A DNA stretch of 54,156 nt. It comes from Actinobacteria bacterium HGW-Actinobacteria-6. GTDB taxonomy: Bacteria; Actinomycetota; Coriobacteriia; Anaerosomatales; Anaerosomataceae. This document shows, in pieces, positions 24,732 to 32,517 of the stretch (positions within the stretch are counted from its first letter, which is position 1; each line of letters opens with the position of its first letter). The stretch covers positions 1 through 54,156 of the forward strand of contig PHEU01000020.1 of NCBI GenBank assembly GCA_002841295.1, in the 5' to 3' direction. A model generated the notes under the pieces. It saw only the letters and a list, made by a program, of their open reading frames with translations. It did not search any database and had not been told where the DNA came from. The position numbers were made by a program, and so were the translations under genes.

Positions 24732-25500
24732 GCTTGTTGAGCGAGGGCTGTTCACCTCGCGCGAGCGTGCTCGCGCAGCCATCCTCGCAGGTGAAGTGAA
24801 GGCTGACGGTGTCCGGATTGAGAAAGCGGGACATCCGCTCTCGGCTGAAGCTGTCGTTGAAGTTGCTGAGCGCCAGCGCTTCGTCTCTCGAGGCGGCCAC
24901 AAACTAGAGGCGGCACTCGATGCGTTTGGTGTTGATGTTGCCGGACTGCGCGCAATCGATGTTGGCGCATCCACCGGCGGGTTCACCGATTGCCTGCTTC
25001 AGCATGGGGCATCTTCGGTCGTCGCGCTCGATGTGGGGTACGGCCAGCTTGCATGGTCCTTGCGCACGGATCCCCGGGTCACCGTCGTTGAGCGTACGAA
25101 CGTGCGCGCTGCAGATATGGAGGCGCTCGGGGCGCCATTCGATATCGCCGTTATCGATGTCTCCTTCATCGCACTCGATAGAGTTCTGCCAAAGCTGCTT
25201 GAGGCGGTGGGCGACGACGGTCAGGTGATAGCCCTGGTTAAGCCTCAGTTTGAGGCCGGTAAAGGCAGAGTTGGTAAAAAGGGAGTAGTTCGGGACGCAG
25301 TGGTCCATGAGGACGTCCTGAGTGGCGTCGTGGCTGCCATCGAGGGCGCGGGGCGCATCGTCTTAGGTGCGACCTTCTCGCCGCTCAAGGGACCTGAGGG
25401 TAACATTGAATTCTTGGTCTGGTTCGGTCTGCAGGGTGAGCCTGCGCGCGTTACGCCGGCAGACGTCGTGCGTGCGGCGCATGAAGCGTTAGGGGTCTAG
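24706..25500 (+). CDS. tlyA: TlyA family 2'-O-methyltransferase
   Basis: TlyA methylates ribose in 16S and, in some lineages, 23S rRNA; in Mycobacterium this makes ribosomes capreomycin-sensitive. The 264-residue protein has an N-terminal S4 RNA-binding domain (about 4-62, with RADVELVERGLFTSRERARA) and an FtsJ-like methyltransferase domain. The latter has the SAM motif IDVGASTGGFTDCLLQ and the VKPQFEAG and GNIEFLVW signatures. The hemolysin label often given to this family is probably misleading. The ATG at 24706 has GAGGAG about nine bases upstream and lies inside the end of dxs. It precedes nadK and recN, as in Actinomycetota. Confidence 0.95.
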   Translation: MAGRRADVELVERGLFTSRERARAAILAGEVKADGVRIEKAGHPLSAEAVVEVAERQRFVSRGGHKLEAALDAFGVDVAGLRAIDVGASTGGFTDCLLQHGASSVVALDVGYGQLAWSLRTDPRVTVVERTNVRAADMEALGAPFDIAVIDVSFIALDRVLPKLLEAVGDDGQVIALVKPQFEAGKGRVGKKGVVRDAVVHEDVLSGVVAAIEGAGRIVLGATFSPLKGPEGNIEFLVWFGLQGEPARVTPADVVRAAHEALGV

Positions 25501-25502
25501 AG

Positions 25503-26351
25503 GTGCGAGTACTGCTGGTTCCAAACCCGATTAACGAACGCTCGACGAGTGCAGCCCGCGAGGTCGCTGCATGGCTGAGCGCTCATGGTCGCGAAGCGGT
25601 GCTGGTTTCTGGAGATGCCGAGGCCTGTGGTCTGCCGCTGAGTGGTGTATCGCGTTCAGAGATCGGTCAACCAGAGCTTGCAGTTGCGCTGGGTGGCGAC
25701 GGAACGATCCTCAAGGCAGTGCACATCCTTGCCGGCGCAGATGTTCCCATTCTCGGCGTGAACTTGGGTCGGCTCGGCTTCTTGTCCGGTGCCGAGGAGC
25801 CCGCGCTGATAGATGCGCTTGAGACCGCGCTAGCCGGTGAGGCGCGTGTTGAGCGGCGGGCGACTCTGCAAGCGCGCGTGGATGTTGGCGGCCGAGAAGC
25901 AGGCCATTACCATGCGCTTAACGAGATCTTCGTCGGCCGTGGCGGCGGCGCCAGAGTCGTCCAGCTTCAGGTTCGCGTGAACGACGTCTTGCTCTGGGAT
26001 TTCGCGTGTGACGGCGTTATCGTGGCAACCCCGACAGGCTCAACGGCGTACGCGCTCTCTGCAGGTGGACCGATAGTATCCCCTGAAGTCCGCGGTATCG
26101 TCTTGGTGCCTGTTGCGCCGCACACGCTCGAGTCGCGTCCGATAGTGCTCGGCCCGTCTGACCGCGTTGACATCACATGCCCCAATCCGGCGCGTGCCGA
26201 TGCATGTATTACTGTTGACGGCGATCAGGTTCCTTGCCGCAGGGCGCTCGATTCTGTGAGCATCTGGGCAGGAGAGTACGACGTCAAACTCCTCAAGCCA
26301 GACGGCAAGAGCTTCGCTGAAGTGCTTGCCGATAAGTTCCTCGGAGAGTGA
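25503..26351 (+). CDS. nadK: NAD kinase
   Basis: NadK phosphorylates NAD to NADP. The 282-residue protein has the GGDGT motif near residue 64, the NLGRLGFLS segment, the conserved LNEIFVGRG, and the CDGVIVATPTGSTAYALSAGGPI signature region seen in two parts. It starts two bases after tlyA with GTG and ends one base before recN. The tlyA-nadK-recN triad is typical of Actinomycetota. Confidence 0.97.
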   Translation: MRVLLVPNPINERSTSAAREVAAWLSAHGREAVLVSGDAEACGLPLSGVSRSEIGQPELAVALGGDGTILKAVHILAGADVPILGVNLGRLGFLSGAEEPALIDALETALAGEARVERRATLQARVDVGGREAGHYHALNEIFVGRGGGARVVQLQVRVNDVLLWDFACDGVIVATPTGSTAYALSAGGPIVSPEVRGIVLVPVAPHTLESRPIVLGPSDRVDITCPNPARADACITVDGDQVPCRRALDSVSIWAGEYDVKLLKPDGKSFAEVLADKFLGE

Positions 26352-26352
26352 C

Positions 26353-27978
26353 ATGCTGCTTGAACTGCATGTCAAGAATCTGGCGCTCGTTGAAGAGGTC
26401 TGGCTGGAGTTCAGCGAAGGCCTGACAGTGCTCACCGGCGAGACGGGTGCAGGAAAGACCGTTCTCGTGAGCGCTCTGCAGCTTCTGCTCGGCGATCGTG
26501 CCGATACGACGCTTGTGCGTTCTGGAGCCGACGAAGCGTTGATCGAGGGACGATTCCTCATCGATGGCAAGGAGCGACTCGTACGCCGCCGTATCGGCGC
26601 AGAGGGCCGCTCCCGTTGCACGATCGACGATGCCATGGCAACGGTCGGTGCTCTCGGCGAACTGCTTGAGGATGTTGTTGATCTGCACGGTCAGCATGAT
26701 CACCAGGCTCTGTTGTCAGTGTCGAGGCACGCCGGGTATCTCGACCGCTTCATCGGTGATCCTGCCTTAGATGCATTGGCGGCATATCGCGAAGCGCTTT
26801 CTGCACGCCGCAACGCTCGCACCGTGCTGTCTGCGCTAGAGGAATCCCTGGCAGATCGCGAGCGCAGGATCGACTACCTGCAGTTCCAGATCTCGGACAT
26901 CGATGCTGCAGCGGCCTACCCCGGGGAGGATGTTGAGATTGAGGAATCCCTCCCCAGGATGCGACACGGTGACAAGCTCACAAACGCAGCCGGATCTGCG
27001 TGGGGTGCTCTTCAGGATGAAGGGGCTGCTACCGAGCGGCTCGGCGAGGCTCTGACTGCACTCGGGCGGGCAGCAGGTCTTGACCCGGCCCTCGACAGCA
27101 TCGCGGCAGAGCTTGATGCGGCGCTCGCGTCCGCTGACGACATCGCTTCGCGTTTGCGCCAGTACGCAGAGTCGGTCGCGCATGACCCGCGAGCGTTGGA
27201 TGCTGCTGAAGAACGTCTCGGTGTACTGACCGCGCTGAAGAAGAAGTATGGCGACTCCCTTGAGGCGGTCCTCGCGGTTCGCGGTGAGGCAGCCGATGAA
27301 CTTGCCACTCTCGGTGAGGGTGAGGCGGGGCTGGCGCGCGCACGGGATGAGCTTGCGGCTGCCGAGGCCGAGCTGCGTGCACGTGCGAGCACTTTCGCTG
27401 CCGTACGGCGCAACGCTTGCGACGCATTTGAAGTCGCACTCACTGAGGCGGCCAAGAGTCTCGCATTCGCCGATGCGAGTTTCGTCGTGCAGCTAGAGGA
27501 CCTTCCCGCGGACTCATGGGGCGCAGATGGTCCGCAGCGAGTAGAGTTCATGTTCTCGTCCGGTGTGGGAGACGCCCCGCGTCCGCTTGCCAAGATCGCT
27601 TCCGGTGGTGAGATATCGCGAGTCATGCTTGCGCTGAAGGATGTTCTCGGCCAGGCAGACCACACGCCCGTACTCGTGTTCGATGAGGTCGATGCGGGTA
27701 TCGGCGGCGCGACTGCTATTGATGTTGGTCGTCGACTTGCATCGCTTGCGACCACGCATCAGGTGTTGGTCGTGACGCACTTGGCACAAGTCGCCGCGTT
27801 CGCTTCCACGCAAGTCGTCGTCGAGAAGGCGTCAGCTGACGGCAGAAGTGTCACGGTGGCACGCAGGGTTGGCCCCGAGGAGCGAATCGTTGAGATAGCA
27901 CGGATGCTTTCCGGCGGAACGACTCAGACCGGGCTGGATCATGCGCGTGAGCTTCTCGCTATGGCAACGCACGCGTAG
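26353..27978 (+). CDS. recN: DNA repair protein RecN
   Basis: RecN is an SMC-like ATPase that acts early in double-strand break repair. The 541-residue protein has Walker A GETGAGKT at 29-36, the LHGQHDHQAL segment of the RecN Q-loop, a long Ala/Glu-rich coiled-coil middle (about 150-360), an ABC-type signature GGEISRVMLALK, and Walker B PVLVFDEVDAGIGG. ATG 26353 follows GGAGAG by four bases; a longer frame into nadK is unlikely. No LexA-type operator was recognised upstream. Confidence 0.96.
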   Translation: MLLELHVKNLALVEEVWLEFSEGLTVLTGETGAGKTVLVSALQLLLGDRADTTLVRSGADEALIEGRFLIDGKERLVRRRIGAEGRSRCTIDDAMATVGALGELLEDVVDLHGQHDHQALLSVSRHAGYLDRFIGDPALDALAAYREALSARRNARTVLSALEESLADRERRIDYLQFQISDIDAAAAYPGEDVEIEESLPRMRHGDKLTNAAGSAWGALQDEGAATERLGEALTALGRAAGLDPALDSIAAELDAALASADDIASRLRQYAESVAHDPRALDAAEERLGVLTALKKKYGDSLEAVLAVRGEAADELATLGEGEAGLARARDELAAAEAELRARASTFAAVRRNACDAFEVALTEAAKSLAFADASFVVQLEDLPADSWGADGPQRVEFMFSSGVGDAPRPLAKIASGGEISRVMLALKDVLGQADHTPVLVFDEVDAGIGGATAIDVGRRLASLATTHQVLVVTHLAQVAAFASTQVVVEKASADGRSVTVARRVGPEERIVEIARMLSGGTTQTGLDHARELLAMATHA

Positions 27979-27994
27979 GGGCTGCGACCTGGTC

Positions 27995-28003
27995 TGCTAG
28001 ACT
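27995..28003 (+). promoter_or_regulatory. Extended -10 promoter of steA-steB
   Basis: TGCTAGACT matches TGnTAnnnT, 32 bases before the steA ATG and 17 bases after the recN stop. It would give a leader of about 25 bases containing a GAAAGGG ribosome site. Confidence 0.5.
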
Positions 28004-28034
28004 TGGGCGTCAGGCTGGATCCGAAAGGGACTAT

Positions 28035-29156
28035 ATGCGGTTTCAGGGCATTGCCCGGCTAGACAGGCGTACAAAAGACCTCGTGAAGCGCCTCGGCCGT
28101 AATGACATTGCGATCATCGATCATGTCGACATGGACCGCGTGAGCGCCGAGTCGCTGCTTGAGAGCGGCGTCGAGGTGGTCGTGAACGCGTCGCGGTCCA
28201 TCTCCGGCACGTACCCAAACCTCGGTCCGCTGCTGCTGGTGCGTGGGGGCGTGCGCTTACTTGACGACGCAGGCGAAGGCGTCTTTGAAAACGTCAAAGA
28301 GGGTGATGTCGTCGAGGTCGTTGGCGACGACATCCTTATTGACGGCAAGGTTGTCGCATCGGGTAGCCGGTTGACCGTCGATATCGTCGAGCGGGCTATG
28401 GAAGATGCAAAGTCCGGCCTTGACCAGCAACTCGAGAACTTCGCGCGCAACACGCTTGAGTACATCTCCCGCGAGAAGGCGCTGCTGACTGAGGGCGTCT
28501 CGGTCCCGGTCACACGGACGCTGATCGCGGGTCGACAGGCGCTCGTAGTTGTCCGCGGATACGACTACAAAAAGGATTTGCAGGCGCTTCTTCCGTATAT
28601 CCGAGAGGTCAAGCCTGTTCTTATCGGTGTTGACGGCGGAGCAGACGCGATCCGTGATTTTGGCATGAAGCCCGACATCATCGTCGGAGATATGGATTCG
28701 GTGAGCGACGAGGCTCTCAAGAGTGGTGCAGAACTCATCGTGCATGCGTATACCGATGGCCGCGCACCGGGCGAGAGTAGGCTTGATGAGCTGGGCGTCG
28801 CCGGAGTCGCCTGGGCGATGGCGGGCACCAGTGAGGACCTCGCGCTTCTGCTCGCGTACGAGTCGGGCGCCGAGTTGATCGTTGCTGTCGGTACCCACGC
28901 CAATCTGATCGAACATCTAGATAAGGGTCGAAAGGGCATGGCTTCGACGTTCCTCGTCAGGCTCAAGGTCGGCCCCAAGCTCGTAGACGCCAAGGGCGTG
29001 AACAAGCTCTACCGCGCGTCGGTCAAGCCTTCGCAGCTCGTCGTGCTGGTCGCGGCCGCGCTGACCGTTGTTTCTACCGCTATCATGATTTCACCGCAGG
29101 CCAGGAACCTCGTGTCGTTGCTGCTACTCAAGCTGCGCGCGACGGTCGGCCTCTAG
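28035..29156 (+). CDS. steA: SteA-like cytokinetic ring protein
   Basis: The 373-residue protein belongs to the actinobacterial SteA family, which has a thiamin-pyrophosphokinase-like fold without that enzyme's role. In Corynebacterium SteA and SteB form a complex at the division site that promotes daughter-cell separation. The motif IGVDGGADAIRDFGMKPDII and GDMDSVSDEAL mark the TPK-like catalytic-fold domain (about 175-300). One hydrophobic helix near 335-355 likely anchors it to the membrane, facing the cytoplasm. Position after recN and before steB matches Mycobacterium (Rv1697) and Corynebacterium. Naming it thiamin pyrophosphokinase would be an error. Confidence 0.85.
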   Translation: MRFQGIARLDRRTKDLVKRLGRNDIAIIDHVDMDRVSAESLLESGVEVVVNASRSISGTYPNLGPLLLVRGGVRLLDDAGEGVFENVKEGDVVEVVGDDILIDGKVVASGSRLTVDIVERAMEDAKSGLDQQLENFARNTLEYISREKALLTEGVSVPVTRTLIAGRQALVVVRGYDYKKDLQALLPYIREVKPVLIGVDGGADAIRDFGMKPDIIVGDMDSVSDEALKSGAELIVHAYTDGRAPGESRLDELGVAGVAWAMAGTSEDLALLLAYESGAELIVAVGTHANLIEHLDKGRKGMASTFLVRLKVGPKLVDAKGVNKLYRASVKPSQLVVLVAAALTVVSTAIMISPQARNLVSLLLLKLRATVGL

Positions 29157-29169
29157 TCCGGGAGGACGC

Positions 29170-30042
29170 ATGTACAACATCAGATACCATCTCGCATCGC
29201 TGGTGGCGGTCTTTCTGGCGCTGACCGTGGGACTCGTGCTGGGAACCGTGGTTGCCGAGCGGGGCACCCTCGACAACCAGTCGACTACGCTTGTTGATGA
29301 CCTCCAGCAGCAGTTTGCCCAGATTCAAACGGATAACAACGCGCTGCGTGACGGGCTGGAGCGGGATCGCGCGTTTGCCGACGACGTTGTACCTGCGTTG
29401 ACGTCCAATGCTCTCGCGGGCAAGAACATCGCGATTCTCGTTAACGGCGGCCGGAGCAATGGCCTGAATGCGACCATGGCTGCGATCGAGGAAGCGGGCG
29501 GCAGTCCAATCGTCTTCACGTTCGCAAGCTCTGATCTAGGTTTTGACTTGCATGTACCCGAGGGCATTTCGGAGCTCCTCGGCGAGGGGTTCACTGAGTC
29601 GACATCGGCACCGGCCACAGTAGCGTTCAAGAACGCGATTGCCGATGCCCTGGCTGCTGAGCTCCGGCAGTCGGGACCGCGACCGATACTCGACTTGCTT
29701 GCGAAGAGCGCCGCATTGAGCCTCAGTTCGCCGACAGACTTCGGTGCCGTGGATGCGTGCGTGCTCATGGCGTCGTTTGACGGTCAGCCTGATGAGATTT
29801 CCTCGAAGATCGCTGGCGCGCTTGATGTTCGCGGTGCGGTCGTGGTTGGTGCGGAGGCGACGAATCAGGCGACCGGAATTGCCGTTGAAACAGTCGACCT
29901 GGGCTTCTCTGCAGTGGATCACGTAGATACGCCTCAGGGAGCATACTCGCTCGTGTGGCTGCTCTCTGGTCGCGCAAGCGGCTACTACGGGATCGGTGCC
30001 GGTGCTGACGCGGTTTACCCGACGATTTCAAAGCAGGGCTAG
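29170..30042 (+). CDS. steB: SteB/MctB-like envelope protein
   Basis: The 290-residue protein has one N-terminal transmembrane helix (about residues 10-27), then a coiled-coil stretch (about 38-65) and an extracytoplasmic domain, the layout of the DUF3186 family. Members are called MctB (proposed copper transport, Mycobacterium Rv1698) and SteB (SteA partner in division, Corynebacterium). Adjacency to steA favours the SteB role; no copper-binding Cys/His cluster is obvious. The ATG has GGGAGG six bases upstream. Its stop overlaps that of the convergent glycosyltransferase by four bases (CTAG). Confidence 0.85.
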   Translation: MYNIRYHLASLVAVFLALTVGLVLGTVVAERGTLDNQSTTLVDDLQQQFAQIQTDNNALRDGLERDRAFADDVVPALTSNALAGKNIAILVNGGRSNGLNATMAAIEEAGGSPIVFTFASSDLGFDLHVPEGISELLGEGFTESTSAPATVAFKNAIADALAAELRQSGPRPILDLLAKSAALSLSSPTDFGAVDACVLMASFDGQPDEISSKIAGALDVRGAVVVGAEATNQATGIAVETVDLGFSAVDHVDTPQGAYSLVWLLSGRASGYYGIGAGADAVYPTISKQG

Positions 30043-30719
30043 CGGCGCTCCACCCCGAGTCGCACGAGGGCAATGAGAACGTGTACGAACTGGCGTCCGC
30101 GGTGCATGAAGCCCGCGAGGTCCTTCCCTGTGGCCGCATGCGACATTGTGGCGGGCACCTCGAGCAGCCGAAGCTTCGCTCGAAGCACGCGGACACTCAG
30201 CGCTACTTCCGCGCCGTAACCTGGGGCAAACGGTTCGGCCGCTACCCATGCCCGACGGTTGAGGGCGCGCTGTCCCGAGAGTGGGGCCGTGGCCTGGAAT
30301 CCTCCGCCGAGAACTGCGATTCCGTGCCGGGCGAGGCCTTTGACGAGGCCGAATCCCCCGGAGCCTGCAGGGCGGGGAAGGACAGCAACCGTCATGTCGG
30401 CGGTATCCGACAGCACCGGGCCCAGCAGTGCATCGGCTTCGCTCGCGCTGCTTGCGAGGTCTGCATCCAGCAGCAAGACGATGTCGGCATATGCTCGAAC
30501 TGCGTCGAGACCTGCTTGAAGTGCTCCGCCCTTGCCGACGTTTCCGGGCAGCGCGATCACCTCGGCACCGGCATCGCCGGCGAGTCGTGCGGTGTCGTCG
30601 TCAGATCCGTCGTCGATAACGACCACTCGCGTCACTCCCGCAACGCCCAGCGCCGCCTCTACTGTGGCCGAGATGCGCTCGGCTTCGTTGTGGGCGGGGA
30701 TGAGTGCGATGACGTTCAT
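30039..30719 (-). CDS. GT2 family glycosyltransferase
   Basis: The 226-residue protein is a GT-A fold glycosyltransferase: IALIPAHNEAERI at the start, VVVIDDGSDDDT, VGKGGALQAGL, and the metal-binding ILLLDADL. No transmembrane segment follows the catalytic part, unlike DPMS-type enzymes with C-terminal helices, although HVLIALVRLGV at the end may touch the membrane. The donor and acceptor cannot be told. Its start overlaps the murJ stop (ATGA), so it is probably made from the murJ transcript, which suggests a lipid-linked envelope glycan. A longer frame to 31232 is antisense-like extension into murJ and is rejected. Confidence 0.85.
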   Translation of the reverse strand: MNVIALIPAHNEAERISATVEAALGVAGVTRVVVIDDGSDDDTARLAGDAGAEVIALPGNVGKGGALQAGLDAVRAYADIVLLLDADLASSASEADALLGPVLSDTADMTVAVLPRPAGSGGFGLVKGLARHGIAVLGGGFQATAPLSGQRALNRRAWVAAEPFAPGYGAEVALSVRVLRAKLRLLEVPATMSHAATGKDLAGFMHRGRQFVHVLIALVRLGVERR

Positions 30720-32314
30720 CGCGCGCTCCGGGCGCGACCGATGATGCGAGAGAATCGCTTCGCGCCGGTCTTGACCTCGGTCACACCCGCGAGCGCGGCA
30801 AGTCCGTACGTCGTGCCGAGCCCGGCCAGGCCGGCGAGCGCAAGCTGAAGCAAGAATCCGGCGCCGAGCGCCAGAGGAGACGTTAGCGCGACAACACCGA
30901 GAGCGACCGCTGCGCCAGCGAGAGATGCCGCGAGCACGCGTGCCACGGTCCACGCGATTCCGCGGATATCGTATCCGCCTATGTGGCGGCGGAGTAGCAG
31001 CCCGAGTATCGTCAGGTGGACGATGAAGAAGACGCCGTCGGCGATCGGGATGCCCTTCAGGCCTATGCCCGCCCAGCCTGCGATGCCACCTGTGAGAATC
31101 GCGTAGAGGCTTATCTGCAGTATCGACGCCCCGATGTTCGTGAACATAGGGGTTCGAGTGTCCTGTAGTGAGTAGAACGTCTTGAGGACGAACATGTAGC
31201 CGGCAAAGAAGAAGAGCCCGGCCGCCCACCATATGAGAACGTCTGCGACTACCGGCACATCCGTTGCCTTGAAGCTGCCCGCGCGGTAAAGCCGGATGAC
31301 CGGCTCGGCAAGCACCACCAGGAGCGTCGCCAGCGGGATGATGAGTACGGCTGTGGAGCGGAATCCGCTCGAGAACATCGCCTTGAATGCGGGCCAGTCG
31401 CGTTTCTCGGCAAGCGCGGAGAGTTCAGGGAAGACTGCCGTTGCCAGCGCGACCGCAAAGATGCCGTAGGGGAGCTGATAGAACATCCAGGCGTAGGCGA
31501 GCACGGCTGGACCCTTGTCGCTTGCCTGGAAGGCGTACGCGTTACGGAACGAGATGGTCACGAGGTTCGTGATCGTGTAGATCAGCAGCGGTCCCATCTT
31601 GTGCGCGATAGTACGCAGCGCCGGGTGCTTCCAGTCGATTCTCGGCGTGTAGCGAATCCCGAGCTTGATGAGGCTTGGGATCTGCACGACGGTCATCGCA
31701 ACGACGCCGAGTGTTGTGCCCACGGCCAGACCGGTAATCGCAAGCTGCGGGTTGCTGTCTTTGAGCGGCACGTAGAAGCCGAGTAGCGTCACAATGACGA
31801 CGAGGTTGTTGAAGATCGGGGCAACTGCCGGCCAGAAGAACTTCCGGTACGAGTTCAGGATGCCCGTCGTGACCATACCCGCGCCGTAGAAGACAACCTG
31901 GATAGCGAAGAAGCGGAAGAGGTACACCGCAAGCTGCGCTTTCTCGGGGGAGATGCGGAACGTTTGTGTGCGCACGAACGGCTCGGCCCAGATGGTGCCG
32001 ATGAATGCGACGATGCCGAGGACGAGCACGGTGATGTTGAAGACGTAACTCGCGAACTTCCATGCCTCATCCTCGCCGTCGCGCTGCATCCGCTCGATGA
32101 ACAGCGGGATGAACACTGATGAGAGGACCCCGCCGGCGGCGAGTTCGAAGATCATATTCGGGATGTTGTTGGCGACGCTGTAAGAAGCCGAGAGAGCAGT
32201 CACACCGAGTGCGACGGCCATCGCCCATGTGCGCACGAACCCGGTGATGCGCGATGCTGCAGTGGAGATCGACATGATCGCGGTGGAGCGCGCTATCGAA
32301 GGCTGAGCGGCGAT
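30716..32314 (-). CDS. murJ: Lipid II flippase MurJ (MviN family)
   Basis: MurJ moves lipid II across the membrane. The protein has about 14 hydrophobic segments, the N-terminal SRITGFVRTWAMAVALG region, the NNIPNMIFELAAGGVLSSVFIP motif and the FYSLQDTRTPMFTNI motif of the family. The start is a puzzle: the conserved SIARSTAIMS N-terminus begins upstream of the first ATG (32275), and no ATG, GTG or TTG fits. GAGGAGGG at 32318-32325 is followed after ACC by ATC at 32312-32314, used here as a likely non-AUG start giving 532 residues. A GTG at 32428 would lie upstream of the likely promoter. Its stop overlaps the glycosyltransferase start. Confidence 0.88.
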   Translation of the reverse strand: MAAQPSIARSTAIMSISTAASRITGFVRTWAMAVALGVTALSASYSVANNIPNMIFELAAGGVLSSVFIPLFIERMQRDGEDEAWKFASYVFNITVLVLGIVAFIGTIWAEPFVRTQTFRISPEKAQLAVYLFRFFAIQVVFYGAGMVTTGILNSYRKFFWPAVAPIFNNLVVIVTLLGFYVPLKDSNPQLAITGLAVGTTLGVVAMTVVQIPSLIKLGIRYTPRIDWKHPALRTIAHKMGPLLIYTITNLVTISFRNAYAFQASDKGPAVLAYAWMFYQLPYGIFAVALATAVFPELSALAEKRDWPAFKAMFSSGFRSTAVLIIPLATLLVVLAEPVIRLYRAGSFKATDVPVVADVLIWWAAGLFFFAGYMFVLKTFYSLQDTRTPMFTNIGASILQISLYAILTGGIAGWAGIGLKGIPIADGVFFIVHLTILGLLLRRHIGGYDIRGIAWTVARVLAASLAGAAVALGVVALTSPLALGAGFLLQLALAGLAGLGTTYGLAALAGVTEVKTGAKRFSRIIGRARSAR

Positions 32315-32352
32315 GGTCCCTCCTCGGCAGAGTGTTGAGTGGTGCCGGGTCG

Positions 32353-32358
32353 ATTGTA
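32353..32358 (-). promoter_or_regulatory. Possible -10 of murJ
   Basis: On the minus strand TACAAT lies about 39 bases before the proposed murJ start. No clear -35 is present. If used, transcription starts near 32346, downstream of the alternative GTG at 32428. Confidence 0.35.
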
Positions 32359-32409
32359 GCTGAGAGATGCCGCTTACCGCTCGGCCAACACGAGCGCGTT
32401 GTGTTCCGG

Positions 32410-32415
32410 TATACT
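32410..32415 (+). promoter_or_regulatory. Possible -10 of the polytopic lipoprotein operon
   Basis: TATACT matches the -10 consensus at five of six positions, about 100 bases before the GTG at 32518 and divergent from the murJ element. No clear -35 is seen. Confidence 0.35.
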
Positions 32416-32517
32416 GGCGGTCGGGCACCCCGAAACGCGAATCGCGGCGGGTGCAGCTCCCTGAGCCGGTAGTTCCGGCTTAACGCATGTCCGAAAACGA
32501 CCGACAGGGAGGTGAGC

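Noticed and set aside
28035-29156. Thiamin pyrophosphokinase
   Set aside because: The fold is related, but the protein has the SteA length, membrane helix and recN-steA-steB context.
30039-31232. 397-codon version of the glycosyltransferase
   Set aside because: The extra N-terminus lies in the wrong frame of murJ; the conserved GT2 start MNVIALIPAHNE begins at 30719.
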